Shown here: positions 53,745 through 63,856 of the stretch, one piece after another
How the letters are laid out: each line of letters opens with the position of its first letter
How positions within the stretch are numbered: the stretch's first letter is position 1
Assembly: GCA_963575745.1 (NCBI GenBank)
Contig: CAUYUJ010004527.1
Location: forward strand, 1 to 64,000
Length of the DNA: 64,000 nt
Source of the DNA: Prorocentrum cordatum
Taxonomy: Eukaryota; Sar; Dinophyceae; Prorocentrales; Prorocentraceae
Direction: 5' to 3'
Made by a program: the position numbers and the translations under genes
Notes under the pieces: generated by a model
The model's input: the letters and a program-made list of their open reading frames with translations, nothing else
Told to the model about the DNA's origin: nothing
The model's database searches: none

Positions 53745-55185
53745 ATGTACTCGTGGGACCACTTACCCCGGAACATTATAGACCCGGGTTTAAAATGTTC
53801 AGTGGAAAAATAATGCGATCCCGAGTCAACATTCCCAGCACATTATGAACCATGGTTGAAAATGTTCCAGGGGGAATCTTAAGGAATCCAATCTAGATTC
53901 CCCGAACATTATGGACCCAGGCCAATATTCTAACATAGTGAATCCTAATCGGGCGGCCCGGGAATGAGGAGGAAATGCAAATTATCATTCCGGAGTAATA
54001 GATCTGGATTCTGCATGCCCAATCATGGCTCATGCGACGCCACCCCAACCTCAATTACTATTACATATTCCGGAATGATAGAAACCAGTGCTTGTATGCC
54101 CGATACATGTTGAACCCCAGTCCATATTCCCAACACATGATGGTCCCAGGTTCATTTTACTTGGAGTAAATAATCCCCGGAACATTGTAAACCAGGGTTT
54201 GCAATGTTCCGAAGGGGACATTATGAACCCCAGTCAATATTCCCAGAACAGTAAAACCCAGGTTCATAATGTTCTGGGGGAAACATTATGAACCCCGGTC
54301 AATCATCCCAGAATATTATAATCCACGGTAATGTCTTTTTGAGGTCCATGCTGCAGGGCGCCTCCCTGGCTGAATGATGATCAGGGGTCAATATTCCGGA
54401 ACATTATTAACCCCGGTTTATTATCTTCTAGATCATGAGCCGGGGTCAATATTCCGACTTGAAAAACCTGGTGAGGCACCCGGCGGTTGGGGGGAAACTA
54501 ATAATGAATAGCATTCCGGAAGTACATAAACCAAGTTCATCATTCCATTATGAACCCCAGTCAATATTCCCGGAACGTTATAAAACCTGGTTGATTTTTT
54601 TTGGGGTTGTCAAAAAGATATGAGCCAGGGTTGAGAATGTTCCAAAAGGAGCATTATGAACCCCAGTGAATACTCCCAGAACGTTCACCCCAAGTTCAGA
54701 ATGATCCGGGGGAGACATTCTGAATCCTGGTCAATAATCCCGGAACATTGCAAACCAGGTTCATCATTCCCAAGACATTATGAACCCCAGTCGGTATTCC
54801 CGGAACATTAGAAACCATGGTTGATATCAGTTTGGGGTTGATAGCCTCAAGAAGATACGAACCAAAGTTTATGATGTTACGATTATGAACCCTGGTCAAT
54901 AGTCCTGGAGCATTAGAAACCGGGTTTCATCATTCCCGGGACATTATGAACCACAGTCAATATTCCCAGAACAGTATAAGCCCTGGTTAATCTCTTTTTG
55001 GAGTCGATAGCCAGAAAAATAGATTAACCATATTTATACTGTTCCGGGGGAACATTGCGAACCCCAGTCAATATTCCCAGAATAATTAAACATAGGTTCA
55101 GAATGTTTCGGGGGAGACATTATGAACCCTGGTCGAGAATCCCAGAACATTATAAACCCAGGTTAATATCTTTTTGGGTCCATCC
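53745..55185. repeat. AT-rich satellite of palindromic units
   Basis: At least 15 degenerate units alternate CATTATGAACCCCAGTCAAT, ATTCCCGGAACATTATAAAC and GGTTCATAATGTTCxGGGGG. The halves GGAACATTATxAACC and GGTTxATAATGTTCC are reverse complements, so each unit can form a hairpin. Unit spacing varies from 55 to 110 bp. No gene. Confidence 0.9.
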
Positions 55186-55189
55186 TGCC

Positions 55190-55620
55190 GGCCCGTCTCG
55201 TCTGAGACATCCTCGCAACTCTGAGCTCTGAGATGCCGTGCGCAAGGTGGTCCGGCCCATTTCGCACAAGACACTCTCGTAACTCTGAGCTCCCAGATGC
55301 CGCGCAAGAGGTGGTCCAGGCTGGGGGCCCAGAAGACCACATGTTACATATCCCCCCTGGGACCCTGGGAGCCCCAGGAGGCCCCAGAGAGCTTCAGGAG
55401 GCCGCAGGACGCCCAGGACAAGCCCCAGGGGTCCCCAGGAGATTCCCAGGAGGCCCTCTTATCAGAACGTGTCAAGTTAATACACATCCGGTGTCGATTC
55501 GTTGATTTTTCCTGCTCTTACGGCCCGGAGCCCCAAGAAGCTTCAGGAAGCCCCAGGGGGGGTCCAGGAGGCCACAGGAGGCCCAGGAGGAAGCCCCAGG
55601 AGGTCCCCAGAGTTAGCTTC
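55190..55620 (-). repeat. Reverse copy of the 31-34 kb composite repeat
   Basis: In reverse it contains two 63-bp-type units, the GATATGTAACATATGG-like junction, CCTCCTGGGG arrays and the 65-bp CAAGAGCAGGAA block. The order matches 34085-34400. Confidence 0.85.
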
Positions 55621-55665
55621 CCGATAGGAATGCGCCACACAAGTTTTCGTGTAAACATCTCATGT

Positions 55666-55795
55666 GCAAACATCATGTTGCCATGTTCTAACGTGCCATG
55701 CCAGCCCGCACTGGACGGGCAGGCGATCGACCTTGGAAACCGCAGTGGGTTTAAAAACCCTGTTTTGGGATACTGCACTCCGGCTAAAATTTTTT
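55666..55795 (-). repeat. Reverse copy of the 30840-30950 segment
   Basis: GCCCGCACTGGACGGGCAGG and CTTGGAAACCGCAGTGGGTT match the 30.8-kb segment in reverse. Confidence 0.85.
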
Positions 55796-55952
55796 CAGGG
55801 ATGGCCTTCATGAAGGGTATGTTGAGCCTCGGGCTTTGGTTGGAGGTTTCCTTCCTTCCTCTTGCTTGGCCCTCGGAGGGGGTGGAGATATGGGCTGGGA
55901 AGGTGCGTGGCAGTGAAGTGTCAGCCGCTCTTATCGAGCCACTTCTCCACTC

Positions 55953-56159
55953 ATGGAGGCCTTCGGAAAGACCTGCGAGATCGAAGGAACGACTATGGGA
56001 ACTGGACGGACTTACACCCACGAGCGGGGAAGAGTGGGACAGGACAACCTTCGGCTCCAGACCGCCTTGTCCGTTGCTGTTGTTTGTTGCGCAGCTTGTT
56101 GTCCGTTCATGTTGTTCCTCCCCTCGAGCCAGTTTATCTACACACAGAAGATGAATTAA
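55953..56159 (+). CDS. Possible small membrane protein (68 aa)
   Basis: ATG to TAA, 68 codons: MEAFGKTCEIEGTTMGTGRT, a polar middle (THERGRVGQDNLRLQ), then a hydrophobic Cys-rich stretch ALSVAVVCCAACCPFMLFLP that could span a membrane. Codon use looks natural and there are no repeats. No homologue is recalled and no promoter or splice signal can be identified. It lies on the plus strand inside the first visible chaperonin intron. Confidence 0.3.
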   Translation: MEAFGKTCEIEGTTMGTGRTYTHERGRVGQDNLRLQTALSVAVVCCAACCPFMLFLPSSQFIYTQKMN

Positions 56160-56427
56160 CTTGTCGAATAGGATGGAGTCAAAATTGCGGAGATTGACAT
56201 GTGCACGCTTGACTCCCCACACCTGCTCTCGTCCGTAATCGTTGCCAGAGGGAGCTTCACTTTGGAGGGTTTCTGCCCTGCTCACATAATGGTGGGCACG
56301 AGCGCCACAAGGAAAATTCGGGTCAGCTCTCTGCCTCGGCGATTGGGCTCGCAGCGGCGCTTTCGACGCGGGCTGCTTTGGCGAGACTTGTCGAATCTGG
56401 CGCCTGAACCCTCCGTTTCGCCTTTCC

Positions 56428-56600
56428 CAAGGGCTCCTAAGTTCGCGCTTCGCGCTGCGCGAAGCGCGAAGCGCGAATAACTTCGCGCTCTCGCGCCGCC
56501 CCCCAAGGGGGAGAAGAGGAGGACGAGGAGGAGGGGGAGGAGGAACGAGGACCGCGAAGCGCGAACCGCGAATAACTTCGCGCCCTCGTGGGAGCCCTTG
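56428..56600 (+). mobile_element. GCGAAGCGCGAA MITE, copy 2, with TTTCC duplication
   Basis: 173 bp from CAAGGGCTCC to GGAGCCCTTG. TTTCC at 56423-56427 is repeated at 56601-56605. Internal GCGAAGCGCGAA palindromes flank a GAGGAGG core. Confidence 0.9.
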
Positions 56601-56717
56601 TTTCCCCTCCCCCCTGCATGTGCATGATTGGGGGCACTGTCGTCGCCTGTCCCTCTTCCTTGCAAGACTGGGCTTCGGAACTCGAGGGCCCTGAAGGGCC
56701 CTCGTGCAGGCAACGAG

Positions 56718-56785
56718 CAAGGAGGAGGAGGAGGAGGAGGAGGAGGAGGAGGAGGAGGAGGAGGAGGAGGAGGAGGAGGAGGAGG
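56718..56785 (+). repeat. (GAG)n tract
   Basis: Perfect GAG run. A second lies at 56888-56932. Confidence 0.95.
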
Positions 56786-57025
56786 CGGCTCCCCACCAAA
56801 AGGGTCACGCTCCACAACATGCCGCTATCTCGCCAGGGCCCTCGCCGTGGCGCCCCTTCGGCAGATCAGTCGGAGCCTGCCCAAGCTAGGAGGAGGAGGA
56901 GGAGGAGGAGGAGGAGGAAGAGGAGGAGGACGGCCTCCCCTCCCCACCTCCCTGCCCTGCCCCGCTTCGCCAGTGCTCCCCCCTCCCCCTCCCCCGCGGC
57001 TCCCGGCTTCCCGGCGGGGCCCCTC

Positions 57026-57153
57026 CGCGACGCGTAGAGCAGCGCGGTGCCGCCGCCGGGCACGATGCCCTCCTCCAGCGCGGCCTTCGTGGCGCACAGC
57101 GCGTCGTTGAGGCGATCCTCCGCGGGCCGGGCAGTCGCTGCGTCCGTGTCCTT
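57026..57153 (-). CDS. cpn60: Chaperonin-60 (HSP60/GroEL family), exon with [13 protein letters not shown]
   Basis: The exon reads [20 protein letters not shown] then [13 protein letters not shown]. The block D-R-x-x-D-A-L-x-A-T-[RK][12 protein letters not shown] is diagnostic of chaperonin-60 and includes residues of the equatorial nucleotide-binding domain (known of the family). It begins after CTGCTGTAG and, to keep the usual spacing to the next exon, most likely ends CG|GAGGGG with a GA donor; a GT six bases earlier is the alternative. The protein would act as an ATP-dependent folding chamber in mitochondria or plastids. Upstream exons (substrate-binding apical domain and N-terminus) were not found before 64 kb. 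Confidence 0.9.
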
Positions 57154-57264
57154 CTACAGCAGGTGCACACGAAAAGAGGCCTTCCGATCAGAAGTCTAAG
57201 GGTACCTGTACGGCCACCCTTCGGGAAGTCTAAGGAGGTTCGGGGGGGGGAGGAACCAACGTCT

Positions 57265-57470
57265 CACTCGATCGGTCTCACTATCGATCTCACTATCGAT
57301 CTCACTATCGGTCTCGCTCGATCAATCTCAAACTCGATCGATCTCACAATCGATCTCACTCGGTCTATTTCACTCGATCGATCTCACGATCGATCTGGTC
57401 ATCGATCTCACAATCGATCTCACTATCGATCTGAGTATCGAAATCACAATCGATCTCACAATCAACGTCA
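57265..57470 (+). repeat. ~12-bp minisatellite ATCGATCTCACT
   Basis: About 17 degenerate units with GGTC and AATC variants. Confidence 0.9.
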
Positions 57471-57526
57471 TCATCATCATCATCATCATCAACATAATCG
57501 TCATCAACACCATCAAAATCAAAATC

Positions 57527-57558
<32 letters not shown>

Positions 57559-58341
57559 CATCGGTACACCATCGTCATCATTATCATCATCATCACCAAC
57601 TCACCACCATCATCAACAGCATCATCATCATCATCGGGACACCATCATCGTCACCATCATCATCATCACCATCGGGAAACCATCATCATCATCAGCATCG
57701 GAACACCACCATCATCACCGTCATATCATCATGATGAACAACATCATCAAGATCATCATCATAGGGACACCATCATCATCAGCAACGTCATCATCAACAT
57801 CATCACCATCATCATCGGGACACCATCATCATCATCAACATCATCATCAGCATCATCATCATCATCATCATCGGGGCACCATCATCATCAACATCAGCAT
57901 CATCATCATCATCGGACCACCATCGTGAAAATCATCATCACCACCTCATCATCATCCTCATCATCAACATCATCATCCTCATCAGGACACCATCATCGTT
58001 ATCACCATCATCATCATCAACATCATCATCAACAGCATCATCCTCAACCTCATCATCACCACCATCATCGGGACACCATCATAATCATCATTCTCATCAT
58101 CAGCAGCATCACCATCATCATCGTCTAATTATCTCATCATCAACATCAGCAAGATCATCAACATAATCTTCATCGGGACACCATCATCATCAGCAGCAGC
58201 AACATCAGCATCATCAACATCATCAAGATCATCGGGACACCATCATCACCACCATGGCCATCATCACCGCCATCGTCATTATCATCAACCTCGTCAACAT
58301 CATTATCATCATCATCGGGAAACCATCATCACCACCATCAC

Positions 58342-58394
<53 letters not shown>

Positions 58395-58407
58395 ACAACA
58401 TCATCGG

Positions 58408-58455
<48 letters not shown>

Positions 58456-58480
58456 TATCATCATCATCTTCATCATCGGG
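57471..58480 (+). repeat. ~1-kb (ATC)n array with periodic CGGGACACC
   Basis: CATCATCGGGACACCATCAT recurs about every 50-100 bp through the ATC repeat. The 3' end degenerates into GGGACACCG repeats (58476-58530). Confidence 0.95.
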
Positions 58481-59154
58481 ACACCGACGGGACACGGCCG
58501 GGACACCGGCGGGACACCGCGCGGCACCGGCCCCCAGAGAGGAATCATTTGGTCCGGCCGCGCCTCAGCCGGAGGAGACTTTCTTCTCGCCCGCCCACGC
58601 AGCTTCGCCTCGCCCGCACGCACGGCACGCGCGAATACGAAACCGAAACCGATTTCCCAGTAGGGGGGCTCTCCGTTCCACTTCGATCTCACCCCCTCAC
58701 CTCCGATTCTCCTCGTCCCTCCCTTAGCCTTCCTCAAGTACCCCAGGGCTTCTGTGGCTTCACAAGGCCTTTGGGGGGTCAGAAACTCCCGCGGAGCAAC
58801 TGCTGGCAGGCTGGTTTCTCACCTGATGTGCCCACTGCACAGCCACCGTGCTACCCCAATGAGCGCTGACTGACGAACGGAGGGGTTCTTCTGGCCACGA
58901 GAGCCTCGGCTGTATCAGGCACCCCGATCTCTCGTCTGGGGAACGGTCCGAACACCTGAGCATTTTGAGCCCAAAAAGGTCCTCCTTCTGGCGTCTTGGC
59001 TGCACACGCTCACGCGTGGACACTGGGAGGCGCACGCCTTCCTCTTGTGCATGCCATGACAGAGGACCCTCGAACAGTCGACTTCCACAACCTTGCTCCT
59101 CTGGTGTCATGTGCTGCTTCTCTAGGAGAACAAAGAGTGAAATAAATGTAAAAA
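58481..59154. other. Mostly unassigned; possible short plus-strand exon at 58745-58869
   Basis: The plus frame GFCGFTRPLGGQKLPRSNCW ends in TGA at 58869 and looks gene-like. The minus strand is also open, so it is not called. Confidence 0.25.
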
Positions 59155-59290
59155 CTCGGAGGTCCGCGAGGATTTCTCGGATCGGCGCTGGGGCCCCCCT
59201 GGCGGCGCCTCCGGCGCCGCCCCTGGAGCGCTCCGCGCGCCAAGGAGGGGGGTCCAACGCCGATCCGAGAAATCCGCGCGGACCTCCGAG
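59155..59290. mobile_element. MITE family 3 element, best copy
   Basis: 136 bp. Left CTCGGAGGTCCGCG..GGATTTCTCGGATCGGCG pairs with right CGCCGATCCGAGAAATCC..GCGCGGACCTCCGAG. The core is GC-rich (GGCGGCGCCTCCGGCGCCGC). No exact target duplication. Confidence 0.85.
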
Positions 59291-59494
59291 TTTCTATGTC
59301 CATGCCACTTCTCGTTCCCCTATTCTCGTTCCCCTATTCTCGGGTTTGAGCAAATTTTCCGCAATGTCGGGAGCGGCCAAGAGGGGGGTGTCCAAGAGGG
59401 GGGGGTGCAGATCATGACCGGCGGCATGTGCGCGGCCCAGCGGGGGGGCCAGGGACGTAATGAAATAAGAAGGGGCGCCATGAAATCTGGGGAA

Positions 59495-59518
59495 ATATCA
59501 TGGCCCCCGCCATGATAT
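59495..59518. repeat. Perfect hairpin ATATCATGGC/GCCATGATAT
   Basis: 10-bp arms and a 4-base loop. Confidence 0.85.
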
Positions 59519-60146
59519 CCACCCCCCCCTAGTCATCACCCCCCTCTTTTCCGCCCCCGACAATGGTGCGCAAAAGCGGGCCCCCGATGCGGAGAACCCG
59601 TGTGCGCGGCGCCCTCTGCGCGCGGCGCCCTCCGTGCGCGTGGAGCTCGGTGCGTGGAGCGTCTGCGCCGAAGACCCGCCGTGCACCGGCAGCTTCGCGC
59701 CCTCGCGCCGTCCACGCCGGACGAGAGGCAACGAGATGGTGGGGGGGCTGGCACAGCCCTGACTCCGGGTCCGCCCTGCTTTGGGGAAATTCGTAGGTAG
59801 GGCTTGGAAGTTCCGCCTCACTCTTCAAGCCCCGCTGGTGCCGATTTCCGCCCCACTCTTCTGTTGCTGCTTCCGCCCGACTCCTGTGAATTTCCGCCCT
59901 ACTTTTTGTGCTGGGTGCAGAAATGTCCGCCCTACTTCTTCGGCCTCTTATAAGTCGATGTCCGACGCAGTTTCACGTTGGAAAAGAAACCAAAGTAGGG
60001 CGGATCTGGAGCCAGTTCGGCAGGCAACGAATCGGGCCGGCCGGCCAGCGGCGCGTCTTGTAGCTAATTCGGCTTGCCCGTCGGCCCGGACGCCCTGTTC
60101 GCCGCCTGCGCTCTTCGCTCGCGGCCGCGACCAAAAAAAAGATCTG

Positions 60147-60318
60147 CTAGGGCTCCCAACTTCGCGCTTCGCGCTGCGCGAAGCGCGAAGCGCGAATAAC
60201 TTCGCGCTCTCGCGCCGCCCTCCCAAAGGGAGAATAGGAGGACGAGGAGGAGGAGGAGGAGGAGAAGGAACGAGGACCGCGAAGCGCGAATAACTTCGCG
60301 CCCTCGAGGGAGCCCTTG
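60147..60318 (+). mobile_element. GCGAAGCGCGAA MITE, copy 3, with GATCTG duplication
   Basis: 172 bp, CTAGGGCTCCC to GGGAGCCCTTG. GATCTG at 60141-60146 is repeated at 60319-60324. Confidence 0.9.
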
Positions 60319-60422
60319 GATCTGGAGCCAGGGAGGGGGGGATGCATCGGCCTGGGATCGACGACACATCGCCGCTACTGTTGCTGTTTCCGCCCTGCTC
60401 CTGTGGGTTTCCGCCCTACTTT

Positions 60423-60514
60423 TCGGGAGACTCTCCATGGGGGGGGATCCCATGGGATCCCCCCCCTGGGATCCTATCCCCCCATGGGATCCCCCCCCAT
60501 GAAGAGTCTCCCGA
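60423..60514. mobile_element. 92-bp near-perfect TIR element with ACTTT duplication
   Basis: 34-bp arms (60423-60456 and 60481-60514) match at 33 positions. ACTTT at 60418-60422 is repeated at 60515-60519. The related unit at about 59885-59910 lacks the insertion. Confidence 0.9.
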
Positions 60515-60645
60515 ACTTTATGCCGGGTGCAGAAATGTCCGCCCTACTTTCTTCGGCTTCTTATAAGTCGATGTCCGATGCAATTTCACGTTGGAAAAAA
60601 AACCAAAGCAGGGCGAACCTAGAGCCAGGGGGGGGGGGGATGCAT

Positions 60646-60811
60646 CAAGGGCTCCCAGCTTCGCGCTTCGCGCTGCGCGAAGCGCGAATAACTTCGCGCT
60701 CTCGCGCCGCCCTCCCAAAGGGAGAATAGGAGGACGAGGAGGAGGGGGAGAAGGAACGAGGACCGCGAAGCGCGAAGCGCGAATAACTTCGCGCCCTCGA
60801 GGGAGCCCTTG
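60646..60811 (+). mobile_element. GCGAAGCGCGAA MITE, copy 4
   Basis: 166 bp, CAAGGGCTCCC to GGGAGCCCTTG. No duplication is visible, because the right flank restarts another copy of the host unit. Confidence 0.9.
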
Positions 60812-60927
60812 ACGTTGGAAAAAAAGCCAAAGTAGGGCGAACCTAGAGCCAGGGGGGGGGGGGGGATGCATCGGCCTGGGATCGCCGACACACCGCCGCT
60901 ATAGATCGACGAGGGGCCCCCTTTATA

Positions 60928-61100
60928 CAAGGGCTCCCAAGTTCGCGCTTCGCGCTGCGCGAAGCGCGAAGCGCGACTAACTTCGCGCTCTCGCGCCGCC
61001 CTCCCAAAGGGAGAGTAGGAGGACGAGGAGGAGGAGGAGAAGGAACGAGGACCGCGAAGCGCGAAGCGCGAATAACTTCGCGCCCTCGGGGGAGCCCTTG
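60928..61100 (+). mobile_element. GCGAAGCGCGAA MITE, copy 5
   Basis: 173 bp, same termini. Flanks TTTATA and TATTTATA are similar but not an exact duplication. Confidence 0.9.
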
Positions 61101-61600
61101 TATTTATAGTGCCTCCGCACGTGCCTGGGCAGGCTGGGGCTCTCTCGGACCCCTCTCGGCGATCATGTACGAGACCGATGTTGCATCACAGCAGCAATTC
61201 GGCCCCTGGCTCTCGTCCCTGGGCTCGGTTTCGTGAAGTGATGCATTTCGGGGCCCCTCCGCGGAAAAAACATCACTTCACTAATCTGGGGCCCCTGGGG
61301 CCTCAGTGGGCGCTGAGGCCCAAAATTAGTGACGTGATGGTTTTCGGGTCTCGGATCATGGGGCGATGGGGGGTGATCCCCCCCATACCCAGAGATCCGA
61401 TATCGTGATTTTCTCAATGCGCGGTCCCCGGAAGTCTCGACCCACTCCCCAGGACCGGTTTCTCATCCTGAGTCGCTTTTTGACGGTCCCGAGGCCCGGC
61501 GAGGGCCTCTAGGGGCAGAAATTTGCGAAAAAACTCCGTCTCGATTCTTTCAATACGTTGGATCTCTGGGTGTGCCTATCCCCCCCGCTTGTTGCCCCCG
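61101..61600. other. No gene; inverted repeat 61271-61339
   Basis: CATCACTTCACTAATCTGGG.. (61271-61293) pairs with 61317-61339 at 20 of 23 bases, with an inner GGCCTCAGTGGGCGCTGAGGCC hairpin. GAAGTGATGCATTTCGGGGC just upstream is related. Confidence 0.7.
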
Positions 61601-61639
61601 ACTGGCGAAGGGAGCCGCGCTCTGGCCCCGGGCCCCTGC

Positions 61640-61690
61640 ACGCACGTGAGCCGCCCTCTGTGCGCGCAGCCCCGCGTGTGCCGGTCGTGC
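61640..61690 (+). CDS. Possible exon with RVCRSCF
   Basis: The plus frame reads CTHVSRPLCAQPRVCRSCFD. RVCxxC near the end of a Cys cluster is seen in FYVE-type zinc fingers (known of the family). The match is too short to name a domain. It precedes, across the AT-rich repeat, a coding stretch that starts RCQVCV. Confidence 0.3.
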
Positions 61691-61694
61691 TTCG

Positions 61695-61856
61695 ATAAAG
61701 GGGCCCCAGAACACACAAATAAATACACACAAATAAAAAGATTCCCCATATTTTCCAATATTTTCTGGGTTTTTGTCTTCCCCCCCAATTCCCATATTTT
61801 CCCATATTTTCTGGGGAATCGAGGATTAATTGTGTCTGTGTGTTTCTTTTCCTCCT
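61695..61856 (-). repeat. AT-rich ~150-bp dispersed repeat, copy 2
   Basis: Reverse complement of 2985-3135. Here it separates two Cys-containing coding segments. Confidence 0.85.
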
Positions 61857-61864
61857 GATTCGAG

Positions 61865-62179
61865 GGGGGAGCGCCGTCTCCGACCGGCCAAGGGCCGAGG
61901 TGCCAAGTCTGCGTCACCCTGGGTGGCCTCCAGGAGGGCATCTCTCTGGTGAGCGCCGTGGGACGTGAGCTGCGAGCCACCTCGTCGAAGGAGCCCGGGC
62001 CATCTCGTCGAGGCAGCGGGAGCTCTCGCGACGATGCCCCACGGCAGAGCAGGACGGGCGGGCAGACGGCCCCATCGCTCGAGGGTGGGAGGGGGCCTGG
62101 GGTGGTGGAGGATCTCGTGCAGCGCAGGGCTCCTCCTGTGATGTCGAAAAACCCTCTCGCTGGTGCCACGGGGTCCTGA
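61865..62179 (+). CDS. Probable terminal exon of an unidentified plus-strand gene
   Basis: The frame reads PRCQVCVTLGGLQEGISLVS then AVGRELRATSSKEPGPSRRG and ends PPVMSKNPLAGATGS before TGA (62177-62179). Codon bias matches the gene A exons. The segment is Ser/Arg-rich and probably disordered after a CxxC at its start. Together with RVCRSCF at 61640-61690 it could complete a zinc-binding site. The start is not resolved; the ATG at 61949 is internal to the open frame. No family is recognised. Confidence 0.4.
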   Translation, partial: GGAPSPTGQGPRCQVCVTLGGLQEGISLVSAVGRELRATSSKEPGPSRRGSGSSRDDAPRQSRTGGQTAPSLEGGRGPGVVEDLVQRRAPPVMSKNPLAGATGS

Positions 62180-62925
62180 CGCGCACGCAGCCGAATCTAC
62201 AGGGGAAGTGGCGAGGGCATGCGTCCTGGCTCTCGTCGCCCACCCAGCGTGCAGGGACTCGAGGGCAGCGGTGGCCCCGCGCCCCCACTGAGAGGAGGGG
62301 GGTGCGCTGCAGAGTCTCTCAATTCAGTCCACCCTGGCTCTCTGCCAGCCATGGGCGGAGGGGGGCGAGGCATCGCAAAATGCGGCCGGGAACTCTTGAA
62401 TACCGTGCCTCGGCGGCGGCCACGGCGACGCGCTGTGCCCTGCAGGCGGGCAGCGCGTCGCTCCGCTCCGCGGGGCGGGGGGGGGGCTCGGCGAGGCTCG
62501 GGGCGCCGACGCCTGGAGGCTGGGAAGTGGACGGCGCGTCGCGCCGGAGCGCGGTGGGCCAGGACCGGCGGCGTGACTCGCCAGGCCGAGGCTCCTGAGC
62601 GTAGCCGCGCGACGAGATCGGCGGAAGAGAGAGCGAGGGGGGGAGGCCGAAGACAATGCCGCCTGCAGCTCGCAGGCGCGGCGCCGAGCGAAGCTGTGGC
62701 TCAGAGGCCCGAGTCGTGGGGCGCGAGGCCGGCCTGATGCCGGCGCGCCCATGCGCCCCACACGCAAGAGCGACCCTGATCAGGAGGTGACCTCTGCGGC
62801 GCTGCTTGCCGATGGTGGCGCGTGGTGCTGCAGTGGCGGCCTCCTCGCTTGGAGTGTTGCCCCCCCCGCGCCCCCCTCAAAGCAGCGCACCCAAGGTCAC
62901 TCGGGCGAAGGGTCACTCTCGCCCG
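62180..62925. other. GC-rich, no gene securely recognised
   Basis: Several frames are open on both strands because stops are rare at this GC content. None shows a known motif. Confidence 0.3.
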
Positions 62926-63600
62926 AGGAGGAGGAGGAGGAGGAGGAGGAGGAGGAGGAGGAGGAGGAGGAGGAGGAGGAGGAGGAGGAGGAGGAGGAGG
63001 AGGAGGGCGAAGAGTGTCGCGCGCCGTGCGCTGCCCGCCCCCGGCGCCGGCAGGCGGCCGCACAAGCGGACTCCGCGTTCGGGCAAGGCTCCCGCGTGCC
63101 AGGAGGGGAGGAGGAGGAGGAGGAGGAGGGAGGGCGAGGAGGAGGAGGAGGAGGAGGAGGGAGGAGGGAGGAGAGGAGGAGGAGAAAAGAGGAGGAGGGA
63201 GGCGGAGGAGGAGGAGGAGGTAGGGGAGGAGGAGGGGCAGGAGGAGGGGGGAGGAGGAGAGGAGAGGCGGAGGGGAGGCGGAGGAGGGAGGAGGAGGAGG
63301 AGGAGGAGGAGGGAGGGAGGAGGGAGGAGGAGGAGGAGGAGGAGAGGTGTCGCCGCGCCCGTGCGCTGCCCGCCTGGCAGGCGCCAGCAAGACCTCCGCG
63401 GCGTCGGCAAGGCTCCCCGCGGTGCGAGGAGGAGGAGGAGGAGGAGGAGGAGGAGGAGGAGGAGGAGGAGGAGAAGGAGGAGGAGGAGGAGGAAAGTCGC
63501 CGCGCCCGTGCGCTGCCCGCCTGGCAGGCGCCAGCAAGACCCCCGCTGCGTCGGCAGGGCTCCCCGCGGTGCGGGGCCCAGCGGGTGCCGAGAAATGTTC
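62926..63600 (+). repeat. (GAG)n tracts separating three ~78-bp modules
   Basis: The module CGCGCCCGTGCGCTGCCCGC..GGCAAGGCTCCCCGCGGTGC occurs at 63013-63105 (diverged), 63350-63425 and 63498-63575. GAG tracts lie between. Long open frames are repeat artefacts. Confidence 0.85.
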
Positions 63601-63700
63601 CCCTAAGAGGACCCGACGATGGCCCGCAGAGGCCTCCGAGGCTGCCAGTGCGTGGCTGCAGGCTGCTGCACGTCCCTGCCCAAGGCAACACGCCCGGCAA

Positions 63701-63856
63701 TTAGGGGGCCACATGCGAACCCTACCCCTGCCCCCCACGATTTCTGAGGGGGAGGGTGGGGTTCACTTCGCTCGGGAGCTCCCGAACGAAGTGAACGCCA
63801 CCCTCCCCCTCAGAAATCGTGGGGGGTAGGGGTAGGGTTCGCATCTGGCCCCCTAA
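63701..63856. mobile_element. 156-bp near-perfect palindrome
   Basis: Arms 63701-63778 and 63779-63856 (78 bp each) match at 74 positions with no loop; the centre is GGGAGCTCCC. Ends are TTAGGGGGCC and GGCCCCCTAA. It is probably a foldback transposable element, with no coding capacity. No exact flanking duplication was seen. Confidence 0.9.

Larger units (their letters stand above)
59780..60920 (+). repeat. Tandem unit with TGTCCGCCCTACTT, host of several insertions
   Basis: About three units: TTCCGCCCTACTTTT, AGAAATGTCCGCCCTACTTT, TTATAAGTCGATGTCCGA, ACGTTGGAAAAxAAxCCAAA and GATGCATCGGCCTGGGATCG. The copies at 60147, 60423 and 60646 are insertions into this unit, so an unfilled copy of one site is visible at about 59890. 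Confidence 0.8.

Noticed and set aside
63701-63856. Telomere repeat
   Set aside because: Only a single TTAGGG at each end of a palindrome, not an array.
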